Shown in pieces: positions 16,628-25,023 of a stretch of DNA of 64,000 nucleotides. The stretch is taken from NCBI RefSeq assembly GCF_022698145.1, contig NZ_JALDAX010000019.1, positions 1 to 64,000 of the forward strand, written 5' to 3'. Position numbers and translations under genes: made by a program. Each line of letters starts with the position of its first letter. Position 1 is the stretch's first letter. Origin of the DNA: Streptomyces spinosisporus (GTDB lineage Bacteria; Actinomycetota; Actinomycetes; Streptomycetales; Streptomycetaceae). Under the pieces are notes generated by a model. The model ran no database searches. It saw only the letters and a program-made list of their open reading frames with translations, and was not told the origin of the DNA.

Positions 16628-18761
16628 TGAATTGGGTCCGGTGCACCTGGCCGTCGACTCCGCGGAACACCGCGTCGACGGCTCCGTCCGGTCCGGCGAC
16701 CGCGCCGAGCGCACCGTCGAAGGCGGCGCTCGGGAACTCCTCCCGCTTGCTCCAGCCCTGCCAGGCGCCGTCGGTGTACCGCTGCTGCCAGAGCGTGTAG
16801 TCGGCGGCCCGCGCGTACAGCACGACCGTGTCCCCGGCGGCGACCAGCGTCGGGCTGCCGCTGACGGTCCCGCCGAGCGAACTCCAGTCCGACCACTGCC
16901 CCGACGTGTCCCTCGTGCGGGTCCAGATGTCGTCGGCGGCGGTGCGCACGGCGACATGGACGCGGCCCGCGCTGTCGACGACGGCGGACGGGCGGCCGTA
17001 GGTCTGCCTGTCGCCGGGCAGCCCGAGCGAGGACCAGTCGGTCGCCGGGCCGCGCTGCACCACCGCACCGTCGGCGCCGCGCGCGAACAGCGTCCAGTGC
17101 GCGGGGTCGGTGAAGGCGACGGACGGCGCGTCGGTCAACTCGCCGCCCAGCGACCGCCATTGACCCCAGTGGCCGTGGTCGTAGGTGCGCCGGTAGGCGC
17201 GGTCGTCGGTGCCGCGTACGAAGACGTCGATACGGCCGCCGGCGGAGGCGTACGCAGCGGGCTGGCCGAGGATCCTGCCGTGGGTCGGGCCGCCGAGATC
17301 GCGGCGTCCGTGGTCGTCGCGCGCGACGAGCGAGCCGTGCGGGCCCCGGAAGAAGGTGGTCAGGCCGGAGCCGTCGCGCACCACGGCCGGGCTCGCCGAG
17401 GTCTTCTCCCCCAGGCTGGTGCCGGGCACGGCGTCGGTGCCGGTCAGCTTCAGGAACGCGGTGCCGTGCGCGGGGACCTCGACGGTGTACGAGCCGGTGT
17501 GCGTGCCCCGGTCGGCGCGCGCCCGCAGGTCGCGGACGTGCACCTTGCCGCCGAGGCCGGCGTCGGCGAACTTCACGGTCCGCTCGGCGGGTCGGTCGGA
17601 GCGGTTGAGCAGGACGACCGCGCGGCGGCCGTGGCCCTGAAGGACCTTGCTGTAGACGTCGCCGGTCGCGTCGGTCGCCACCCGGACGCCCTGGATCGCC
17701 AGCGGGTCCTGGTCGACGGCGATGATCTCCGGGTTGCGGAGCGTCTTCAGCATGGAGTCGGACAGGGTGCGCGGGTCGGAGCCCAGCACCAGCGGCGAGC
17801 CCATCTCGGCCCACATCACGAACTGGCTGGTGGACTCCTCCTGGGTCAGCTCGTACGTCCCGTCGGTCATCTTCCGCATGGGGATGAGGTAGTCCGGGTC
17901 GTTGTAGTGGCCGGGACCCTGCGCCTCGGGGTGCCAGGCGTTGGCGTCCATGTTGCGCAGGATGTTGGGCCACTGACCGGGGCTCGGGGTGCCCCAGGCG
18001 ATGTCGGTGCCGGTACGCCAGGAGTCGGCGGTCGTCGGGCCGTAGACGTAGGTGTTGTGCGCGTCCTGCTCGGGCGTGTGCGGCAGGCCCCAGTCGTCGG
18101 TGAGCGGGTTGCACAGGTTCAGCAGCATCTTCCGGCCGGACTTGGCGACCGCGTCGCTGAACTCCTTGAACGCGGGCCCCGGGTCGAGCTTCGCGCCGAT
18201 CCCGCACAGGAAGTCGACCTTGACGGCGTCGAACTTCCAGGCCGCGAACTGCTTCGCGTCCTGGTCGTAGTAACCGCGGCTGCCGAGGCCGCAGCTCTTG
18301 CCGCCGTCGTAGGTGCCCGCGTCGGTGTAGATGCCGGCCCGCAGTCCTCGCTTGTGCAAATAGGAGACCAGCGACGGGATGCCGGAGGGGAAGCGCTCCG
18401 GGTTGGCCGTGAGCCGCCCTTGTGCGTCACGGGGGTTGTCGGCCTGCCAGCCGCCGTCCAGCCACACGATGTCGTAGCCGGCGTCGCGCAGACCGCTGCT
18501 GACCAGCTTGTCGGCGACGGCGCGCACCTCCTTCTCGGTGGGCGCGCCGAGGCCGTAGTAGGTGTTCCAGCCCATGTAGGGCGTGGGTGCGAGACCGCTG
18601 TCGTAGTACGCGGGGGCGCCCTGGTCCACGGCGCTCTGCGCGGTGGCCGTGGGGGCGGCGGTCACGGTGAGAACGGTCGCGATGGCGGCGGTCGCCGCCA
18701 AGCCTTGCAGGGGTGAAGTCGTCACGGCGAAGACTGTGGCCCGTGGCCGGAACCCTGTCAA
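16623..18761 (-). CDS. Secreted GH27 alpha-galactosidase with C-terminal lectin-like propeller
   Basis: A 712-residue exported enzyme cutting terminal alpha-galactose. Residues 1-42 form a signal peptide with a likely cut after ATA. The GH27 barrel follows (PTPYMGWNTYYGLG, nucleophile D183 in VKVDFLCG, acid/base D288 in HYNDPDYL), then a small beta domain to about 430, and then about 280 residues of repeated blades (GRIDVFVRGTDDRAYRR, DGAVDAVFRGVDGQVHR) like PLL-type lectin propellers, probably binding carbohydrate. The TTG at 18761 is preferred to the GTG 12 codons later (18725) because it sits behind the same AGGA leader as the next gene. First gene of the operon. Confidence 0.9.
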   Translation of the reverse strand: MTGFRPRATVFAVTTSPLQGLAATAAIATVLTVTAAPTATAQSAVDQGAPAYYDSGLAPTPYMGWNTYYGLGAPTEKEVRAVADKLVSSGLRDAGYDIVWLDGGWQADNPRDAQGRLTANPERFPSGIPSLVSYLHKRGLRAGIYTDAGTYDGGKSCGLGSRGYYDQDAKQFAAWKFDAVKVDFLCGIGAKLDPGPAFKEFSDAVAKSGRKMLLNLCNPLTDDWGLPHTPEQDAHNTYVYGPTTADSWRTGTDIAWGTPSPGQWPNILRNMDANAWHPEAQGPGHYNDPDYLIPMRKMTDGTYELTQEESTSQFVMWAEMGSPLVLGSDPRTLSDSMLKTLRNPEIIAVDQDPLAIQGVRVATDATGDVYSKVLQGHGRRAVVLLNRSDRPAERTVKFADAGLGGKVHVRDLRARADRGTHTGSYTVEVPAHGTAFLKLTGTDAVPGTSLGEKTSASPAVVRDGSGLTTFFRGPHGSLVARDDHGRRDLGGPTHGRILGQPAAYASAGGRIDVFVRGTDDRAYRRTYDHGHWGQWRSLGGELTDAPSVAFTDPAHWTLFARGADGAVVQRGPATDWSSLGLPGDRQTYGRPSAVVDSAGRVHVAVRTAADDIWTRTRDTSGQWSDWSSLGGTVSGSPTLVAAGDTVVLYARAADYTLWQQRYTDGAWQGWSKREEFPSAAFDGALGAVAGPDGAVDAVFRGVDGQVHRTQFK

Positions 18762-18766
18762 TATTA

Positions 18767-18780
18767 ATTCCTAATTTATT
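18767..18780 (-). promoter_or_regulatory. AT-rich leader motif, copy 2 (before GH27 gene)
   Basis: Minus-strand AATAAATTAGGAAT followed by TAATA and the TTG start. The matching copy before the lipoprotein gene is followed by CAATC and ATG. Equal spacing to the start codon in both supports the TTG start and a shared translational or operator function. Confidence 0.5.
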
Positions 18781-18810
18781 CAAACAACCAGAGTCCTGCC
18801 GTCACAGGTC

Positions 18811-18854
18811 TTGACACCCACCCCACCCAGGTGCACTGTTTGGCAACGTTGTCA
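18811..18854 (+). promoter_or_regulatory. Promoter with LacI-type operator upstream of the GH2 gene
   Basis: TTGACA (18811-18816), 17 bp, then CACTGT (18834-18839) resembles a housekeeping promoter with a weak -10. Directly after it, TGGCAACGTTGTCA (18841-18854) is a near-perfect palindrome around CAACGTTG, the classic LacI/GalR-family operator core in Streptomyces. An operator at the start point implies repression relieved by a sugar. The regulator gene is not in this window. Confidence 0.6.
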
Positions 18855-18886
18855 GAGGCCAATGTCGCTGATCGGAGCCGCAGTTC

Positions 18887-21800
18887 ATGTCGGACCAGTC
18901 CCTCAGACCCTCGCGTCGCACCCTGCTGTCCACCGGGTCCACGCTCCTCGCAGGTTTCGGCCTCGGCATGGCCTTCCCCGCCGACGCCCTCGCGTCGGGT
19001 TCCGGGCAGCCGGACCGGCCCGCCGCACCCGGCGAACTCGCCGCCTACCGCCCCGTCGAGGTCTCCTCCACCGACTACGCACCCACCCCCGCCGAGTTCG
19101 CCGTCGACGGCGTCCCCGCGGCGGGCGTGCGCGGCACCGGCTGGCGCGCCGCGGACGGCGACCCCCAGTGGATCTCCGTCGACCTCCAGGCGCTGTGCGA
19201 GGTCGAGTCGGTGCACCTCACCTTCGAGGCGACCTCGGACGACCCGCCCTTCGTCGGCTCCTCCGGCAGCAATCCGCGCACCGACACCACGGGCCAGGAG
19301 ATCCTCTCCAGCTGCGCGGTGGACTACGTCGTCGAGACCTCACGCGACCACAAGAGCTGGACGCAGATCTACAGCACCACCTCCGGCAAGGGCGGCGCCG
19401 TCGAGATCGCGCCGGCGAAGCCGGTCACCGCCCGCTGGGTCCGGATGACCGTGCACAAGCGCTCCAACACCAACCCGCTCGGCCTCAACGGCTTCCAGGT
19501 CTACGGCACCTGCCGCACCGAGCGCCCGCATGTCACCGGCTGGACCGACTGGGGCACCCACCACCGCACTCCCCCGGCCCTGAAGGTCGCCGCCGACGGC
19601 ACCGTGCCGCTGGAGTCGGGCTGGGATCTGACCATGGACGACTGGGCCGACGGGGACGGCGCCGCGCTGTCGAAGCCGGCGCTCGACACCAGCCGCTGGC
19701 TGCCCGCGACGGTGCCCGGCACGGTGCTCACCTCGCTGGTGGACCAGGGCAAGCTCCCCGACCCGGTGGCCGGCTTCGGCAACCTCCATGTCCCTGAGGC
19801 CCTTTCGCGCCACTCCTGGTGGTACCGGCGCGGATTCCGCCTCCCCAAGGGCCTGCGCACCGGCGCCGGACGTCACCTGTGGCTGGAGTTCGACGGGGTC
19901 AACCACAAGGCCGAGGTGTGGCTGAACGGCAGCCAGGTCGGCGAGGTCACCTTCCCGTTCGCGCGGGCCGCGTTCGACGTGACGAGCCTGATCGGCGACG
20001 GCGGGAAGGGCAGCGACGGCGAGCAGGCGCTGGCCGTGAAGGTCACGCCGATGCCGTTCCCCGGCAGCCCGGGCGACAAGGGCCCGGCGGGCTACTCGTG
20101 GGTCGACGCCGGGGCGAACATGATGAACCGCAACTCGCCCACGTACCTGGCCTCTTCGGGATGGGACTGGATGCCCGCGGTGCGCGACCGCGCGGCCGGC
20201 CTGTGGAACCACGTCCGGCTGCGCTCCACGGGCGCCGCCGTCCTCGGCGACCCCCGCGTGGACACCCGGCTGCCCGACCTGCCCGGCACCGGCACGGCCG
20301 AGCTGAGCATCCTCGTCCCGGTGCGCAACGCGGACTCCGCCGACCGGAGCGTCACCGTTTCGGCGGCCTTCGACGGCATCCGCCTGACCAAGACGGTCAC
20401 GATCCCCGGCGGCAAGAGCGCCGACGTCACCTTCACCCCGGCCGACCACCCGCAACTTCGTCTGAAGAACCCGAAGTTGTGGTGGCCCAACGGCTACGGC
20501 GACCCGGCCCTGCACGACCTCACCCTCACCGCCACGGTGAACGGCACACAGAGCGACAAGCGCACGACCCGCTTCGGGATACGCCAGTTCGGCTACGAGT
20601 GGGACGTGCCGCTCACCTTCCAGACCGGCAGCGACGCCTACGCGCAGACGGTGAGCTTCACCCGCCGCACCGCTCGCTACGTGCGCATCATGTGCCGTAC
20701 GCGGGCCACGAATTGGGGCTCGTCGATGTGGGCCCTGTCGGTCAACGACAGCTCGGCACCCGGCATCGACCTCGCCCTGCACAAGGACGCCACGTCCTCC
20801 TCCGTGGACGACCCGGGCAACAAGCCCGCCAACGCCACCGACGGTGACGACGGCACCCGCTGGTCCTCCGCCTTCGAGGACGACCAGTGGATCCGGGTCG
20901 ACCTCGGCGCGTCCGTCGCCTTCGACAGCGTGGTCATCACCTGGGAGCAGGCCTACGCCCGCACGTTCACCGTCCAGGTCTCCGACGACGGCGACAACTG
21001 GACGGACGCGGCCGACGTCGACAACACGGCGGTGCCGCTGCCGTTCCGCAGCAGTGGCTCGGCGGCCCTGCAGACCGTGGACTTCACCGCGACGACGGCC
21101 CGGCATGTGCGGGTGAACTGCCATGACCGGGCCACCAGTTGGGGCACGTCCATGTGGAGCCTGTCGGTCCTGGACAGCTCCACGCCGGACCAGGACCTGG
21201 CCCTGCACCAGCAGGCCACGGCCTCGTCGGAGGACGAGGCCGACCACAAGGCGGGCAACGCCACCGACGGCGATCCCAACTCCCGCTGGTCCTCCGTCTA
21301 CGAGGACGACCAGTGGATCGCGGTCGACCTCGGCTCCTCGGTGACCTTCGACCGCGTGGCGATCCTGTGGGAGACGGCGTACGCGAAGTCGTTCACGATC
21401 CAGGTCTCCGACGACGGCAAGACGTGGACGGACGTGAAGTCGGTCGACAACAGCACCGACCCGCTGAAGATCAGCGTCAACGGTGTACGGGTCTTCTGCC
21501 GCGGCGGCAACTGGGGCTGGGACGAACTGCTGCGCCGCATGCCGGCCTCACGCATGGACACGGCAGTGCGGATGCACCGGGACATGAACTTCACGATGAT
21601 CCGCAACTGGGTGGCCAGCTCCAACCGCGAGGAGTTCTACGCCAGTTGCGACGAGCACGGGCTGCTCGTGTGGAACGACTTCCCCAACGCCTGGGGCATG
21701 GACCCGCCGGACCACAAGGCCTTCCTCGACCTGGCCGAGGACACCGTGCGCCGCTACCGCATCCACCCCAGCGTCGTCGTGTGGTGCGGTGCCAACGAGG

Positions 21801-22951
21801 GCGACCCGCCCGGACCGGTGAACGACGGCATGCGGGCGGCGGTGCGCGCCCAGGCGCCGGACGTGCTCTACCAGAACAACTCGGCGGGCGGGATCGTCTC
21901 CGGTGGCGGCCCCTACAGCTGGGTGGATCCGGAGCGCTACTACTCCGCCGACACCTACGGCAGCGGCAGCTTCGGCTTCCACACCGAGATCGGCATGCCG
22001 GTCGTGCCGACCGCGGAGTCCATGCGCAACCTCGTCGGCGACGAGCCCGAGTGGCCGATCGGCGGGGCCTGGTACTACCACGACTGGAGCACCAAGGGGA
22101 ACCAGGCCCCGCAGAACTACCGCGCGGCCATCGAGACCCGCCTCGGCACGGCCAAGGACCTCGACGACTTCTGCCGCAAGGCGCAGTTCGTCAACTTCGA
22201 GAGCCACCGCGCCATGTTCGAGGCCTGGAACGCCAACCTGTGGGACGACGCGAGCGGGTTGATGCTGTGGATGTCCCACCCCGCCTGGTACAGCACGGTG
22301 TGGCAGACCTACGACTACGACTTCGACGTCAACGGCGCCTACTACGGCGCCCGCAAGGCCAGTGAGCCCGTCCATGTGCAGGTGGGCCCCGACGGCCGGG
22401 TCATCGCGGTCAACCACACCCCGCACGCGCTGACCGGCGCCACGGTCTCCGCACGCCGCTACGACCTGTCCGGCCACGCCCACGGCCCGGAGCAGCGCAA
22501 GTCGCTGGACGTCGCGCGTTCCTCGACCGCGGCCGCGTTCACCCTGGACGACCAGGACGGCCTGCCGGACCTGCACCTGCTGCGGCTCCGACTGACCGAC
22601 GCGCACGGCAGGTTGCTGTCGGAGAACACCTACTGGCAGTACGCCAAGCCCGAGGACATGAAGGCGCTCACCGCCCTCGAACCGTCCCGGGTGTCGGTCG
22701 ACACCACCGGCACCCGCACCAGGGACGGCCGCCGCGAGCTGTCGGCCCGTCTGCGCAACCGCGGCTCCTCGGTGGCGGCGATGGTCCGCGTCTCCCTCGT
22801 GGACGCCAAGGGGCACCGGGTCCTGCCCGCCGAGTACAGCGACAACTACCTGTGGCTGCTTCCCGGCGAGTCCCGCACCCTCACGGTGTCGTGGCCGGCC
22901 GGGGTGGCGGCGACGGCACGGCTGAAGGTGGAGCCGTACAACGCCCGTTGA
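18887..22951 (+). CDS. Secreted GH2 exo-glycosidase with three discoidin modules
   Basis: A 1354-residue exported enzyme. A Tat signal (RPSRRTLLSTGS, cut after ALA) is followed by a discoidin (F5/8 type C) module (about 45-205), the GH2 sugar-binding and immunoglobulin-like domains (about 220-595), two more discoidin-like modules (about 625-715 and 770-855), and the barrel from about 860. Acid/base is E971 in CGANEGDPP and nucleophile E1034 in FHTEIGMP. The architecture resembles exo-beta-glucosaminidase CsxA or beta-mannosidases, but the inserted modules are additional. The two inserted modules resemble each other, suggesting tandem duplication. Substrate is uncertain; placed beside the galactoside operon but under a different operator. 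Confidence 0.85.
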   Translation: MSDQSLRPSRRTLLSTGSTLLAGFGLGMAFPADALASGSGQPDRPAAPGELAAYRPVEVSSTDYAPTPAEFAVDGVPAAGVRGTGWRAADGDPQWISVDLQALCEVESVHLTFEATSDDPPFVGSSGSNPRTDTTGQEILSSCAVDYVVETSRDHKSWTQIYSTTSGKGGAVEIAPAKPVTARWVRMTVHKRSNTNPLGLNGFQVYGTCRTERPHVTGWTDWGTHHRTPPALKVAADGTVPLESGWDLTMDDWADGDGAALSKPALDTSRWLPATVPGTVLTSLVDQGKLPDPVAGFGNLHVPEALSRHSWWYRRGFRLPKGLRTGAGRHLWLEFDGVNHKAEVWLNGSQVGEVTFPFARAAFDVTSLIGDGGKGSDGEQALAVKVTPMPFPGSPGDKGPAGYSWVDAGANMMNRNSPTYLASSGWDWMPAVRDRAAGLWNHVRLRSTGAAVLGDPRVDTRLPDLPGTGTAELSILVPVRNADSADRSVTVSAAFDGIRLTKTVTIPGGKSADVTFTPADHPQLRLKNPKLWWPNGYGDPALHDLTLTATVNGTQSDKRTTRFGIRQFGYEWDVPLTFQTGSDAYAQTVSFTRRTARYVRIMCRTRATNWGSSMWALSVNDSSAPGIDLALHKDATSSSVDDPGNKPANATDGDDGTRWSSAFEDDQWIRVDLGASVAFDSVVITWEQAYARTFTVQVSDDGDNWTDAADVDNTAVPLPFRSSGSAALQTVDFTATTARHVRVNCHDRATSWGTSMWSLSVLDSSTPDQDLALHQQATASSEDEADHKAGNATDGDPNSRWSSVYEDDQWIAVDLGSSVTFDRVAILWETAYAKSFTIQVSDDGKTWTDVKSVDNSTDPLKISVNGVRVFCRGGNWGWDELLRRMPASRMDTAVRMHRDMNFTMIRNWVASSNREEFYASCDEHGLLVWNDFPNAWGMDPPDHKAFLDLAEDTVRRYRIHPSVVVWCGANEGDPPGPVNDGMRAAVRAQAPDVLYQNNSAGGIVSGGGPYSWVDPERYYSADTYGSGSFGFHTEIGMPVVPTAESMRNLVGDEPEWPIGGAWYYHDWSTKGNQAPQNYRAAIETRLGTAKDLDDFCRKAQFVNFESHRAMFEAWNANLWDDASGLMLWMSHPAWYSTVWQTYDYDFDVNGAYYGARKASEPVHVQVGPDGRVIAVNHTPHALTGATVSARRYDLSGHAHGPEQRKSLDVARSSTAAAFTLDDQDGLPDLHLLRLRLTDAHGRLLSENTYWQYAKPEDMKALTALEPSRVSVDTTGTRTRDGRRELSARLRNRGSSVAAMVRVSLVDAKGHRVLPAEYSDNYLWLLPGESRTLTVSWPAGVAATARLKVEPYNAR

Positions 22952-23031
22952 CGGCTGCGGCTCTGCGGGCCGAGTGAGGCGGCGCCCGGCGTGCAACCCT
23001 GTCGCAACCTTGCCCGTGCTCCCCTGGAGTC

Positions 23032-23409
23032 ATGGCTGAGCAGAACCCGCTGTACGACGAGACCCCGCGCGTCGAACTCACGCCCGCGGCCGCCGACCTG
23101 TTGCGACGGCTGCGGGCCACCCACGGCCCGCTGATGTTCCACCAGTCCGGCGGCTGCTGCGACGGCAGTGCGCCCATGTGCTACCCGGAGGGCGAGTTCC
23201 GCACGGGCGGCTCGGACGTCCTGCTCGCCGAGCTGCACGTCGAGGGAGTGGTGGAGCCGGTGACGTTCTGGATGTCGCGCAGCCAGTACGAGGTCTGGAG
23301 CCACACGCGGCTGATCGTGGACGTGGTGGAGGGCCGCGGCAGCGGTTTCTCGCTGGAGGCACCCGAGGGGGTGCGTTTCCTCACCCGTTCTCGCGTCGTC
23401 GACGCATAG
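23032..23409 (+). CDS. DUF779 family protein
   Basis: A 125-residue soluble protein with the family hallmark HQSGGCCDGSAPMCY: a CC pair and a further cysteine that could bind metal. DUF779 proteins are usually encoded beside aldehyde dehydrogenases; their function is unknown. No aldehyde dehydrogenase is adjacent here; the nearest is gabD, 10 kb away. ATG at 23032 follows GGAG. Family assignment is firm. Confidence 0.88.
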   Translation: MAEQNPLYDETPRVELTPAAADLLRRLRATHGPLMFHQSGGCCDGSAPMCYPEGEFRTGGSDVLLAELHVEGVVEPVTFWMSRSQYEVWSHTRLIVDVVEGRGSGFSLEAPEGVRFLTRSRVVDA

Positions 23410-23442
23410 CCATCCCACGGACCACCCCGATCTGCTGCACTT

Positions 23443-23479
23443 CCCCTGAGACCCGAGACACTTGACGACCTCTCAGGGG
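23443..23479 (+). promoter_or_regulatory. Stem-loop masking the ribosome binding site of the next gene
   Basis: CCCCTGAGA (23443-23451) pairs perfectly with TCTCAGGGG (23471-23479). The right arm contains the AGGGGG that serves the GTG start at 23485. If transcribed together, the hairpin would hide the ribosome binding site. It could alternatively be a terminator for the DUF779 gene. Confidence 0.5.
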
Positions 23480-23484
23480 GCAAT

Positions 23485-24795
23485 GTGACGCATCGCCAGA
23501 GGCGTTGTGCGGCATCCGGATCGGACATAACGACCATCGCGTCGGACGGAGCGGCGGTCAGACCGGACAGAACGGTTCGAGCGTCGGTGAGATCGGCACT
23601 GACGTTTCTCACGGCATTCGGCGCGCTGGCCGGTGCGGCCCTGGTGGGGGCGGCACCGGCCAGCAGCGCGCAGAGCTCCACGTCGATCGCGCCGGGCGTC
23701 ACCTACCGGGAGTTCGACATCCAGGGCGCCAAGGGGCCGACCCACGCCCATGTGATCACCGTCGACCTGCGCGACCGCCGTGTCCGGCTCGGCCTGCTGT
23801 ACCCCGGCGCCGTGGCCGCACGGGCGCCCGTCTCGCAACTGGCCGACGCCCAGGGCGCCGTCGCGGGCGTCAACGGCGACTTCTTCAACATCACGGAGAC
23901 CCAGCACCCGGGCGTCGAGGCGACCGGCTCGACCGACGGCCCGGCGATCGCGAACGGCCATGTGCTCAAGGCGGCGGTACCTGACGGGCAGCGCTTCGGG
24001 CCGGCCCTGCCGCCCGGCACCAGCACCCGTGACGTGCTCGGCGTGGGCGTCGACCGCAGGGCCCGCCTGGACGCCCTGAGCCTGACCGGTTCGATCCGTA
24101 CGCCGGAGGGACGGCTGCCGCTCGGCGGGCTCAACCAGTACGCGCTGCCGGTGGATTCGATCGGCGCCTACACCTCCGACTGGGGCAGCGTCTCCCGGGT
24201 CCGCGCCACCTGCGGCACGGACACGAACCGGGCCGCGCCCTGCAGCACGGACACCTACGAGGTGACCGTCCGGCGAGGCCGCGTCGTCGCCACCTCCGAC
24301 ACCCCGGGCCAGGGCGCGATCGCCGCGGACACCACGGTGCTCGTCGGCCGGGAGGAGGGCGCGCAGAAGCTGCGGAAGTTCTTCAAGGGCGAGCGGGTGA
24401 AGGTGGCGCACGGACTGGTCGCCGCCCACTCCAGGATTCCGTACAGCTTCGCGCTCGGCGGCTATCCGGTCCTGCGGGACGGACGCCCGCTCGCGGGTCT
24501 CGACGACGCGACCGCGGCCGTGCGCACGGCCGTCGGCATCGCGGACGGCGGGAAGCGTGTGTTCCTGTTCGCGCTGGACGGGGCGCCCGCGTACCGCACC
24601 GGGCTGACGATCGCCGAAGTGGCCGGCGCCATGCGGTCGTTGGGGTCGACCGACGCCTTCAGTCTGGACGGCGGCGGTTCGACGACGCTGGTCGCCCGCA
24701 CACCGGGGGCCTCGGCGGTGACGGTGCGCAACCACCCCTCGGTCGACCCGGAACGCCCGGTCGCCAACGGGATCGGGGCGTTCAGCAGGCGGTGA
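23485..24795 (+). CDS. Secreted phosphodiester glycosidase (NAGPA domain) family protein
   Basis: A 436-residue exported protein. A long basic N-terminus precedes a hydrophobic stretch (about 38-58) and a likely cut after SSAQ or nearby. The body holds the NAGPA/phosphodiester glycosidase fold (DUF2233): VAGVNGDFFNITETQHPGVE early, and FALDGAPAYRTGLTIAEVA with SLDGGGSTTLVAR near the C-terminus. Animal members uncover mannose 6-phosphate; bacterial ones are thought to act on sugar-phosphodiesters such as wall polymers. The GTG at 23485 follows AGGGGG, which lies in a hairpin. Confidence 0.85.
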   Translation: MTHRQRRCAASGSDITTIASDGAAVRPDRTVRASVRSALTFLTAFGALAGAALVGAAPASSAQSSTSIAPGVTYREFDIQGAKGPTHAHVITVDLRDRRVRLGLLYPGAVAARAPVSQLADAQGAVAGVNGDFFNITETQHPGVEATGSTDGPAIANGHVLKAAVPDGQRFGPALPPGTSTRDVLGVGVDRRARLDALSLTGSIRTPEGRLPLGGLNQYALPVDSIGAYTSDWGSVSRVRATCGTDTNRAAPCSTDTYEVTVRRGRVVATSDTPGQGAIAADTTVLVGREEGAQKLRKFFKGERVKVAHGLVAAHSRIPYSFALGGYPVLRDGRPLAGLDDATAAVRTAVGIADGGKRVFLFALDGAPAYRTGLTIAEVAGAMRSLGSTDAFSLDGGGSTTLVARTPGASAVTVRNHPSVDPERPVANGIGAFSRR

Positions 24796-24819
24796 TCCCG
24801 GGCAGTCCCGACCCGGTCG

Positions 24820-25014
24820 TCACGGACGCAGACTGCTGACGATCTCCGCCGTCGCACTGACGCCACTGTGGATGGTGGGCGCGATGTTCGTGCCGGCGAG
24901 ATAGAAGCCGAGCAGCGCGCACACCAGCGCATGGGAGACCTTCAGGCCTCCGCTGCGCAGGAAGATCACCGCCAGGATCAGGAGCAGCAGCACCACAGAG
25001 ATGGAAATAGCCAT
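24820..25014 (-). CDS. Small single- or double-pass membrane protein
   Basis: A 64-residue protein, hydrophobic at residues 2-20 (ISISVVLLLLILAVIF) and again near 28-48. Very similar short proteins are common and conserved in Streptomyces; no function is known to me. A strong GGAGGAGG lies ahead of the ATG at 25014, but inside an inverted repeat. Convergent with the NAGPA gene. Confidence 0.75.
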   Translation of the reverse strand: MAISISVVLLLLILAVIFLRSGGLKVSHALVCALLGFYLAGTNIAPTIHSGVSATAEIVSSLRP

Positions 25015-25023
25015 CGTCAGCCT

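Noticed and set aside
22951..23032. Terminator after the GH2 gene
   Set aside because: No convincing inverted repeat could be found in the 80-bp gap.
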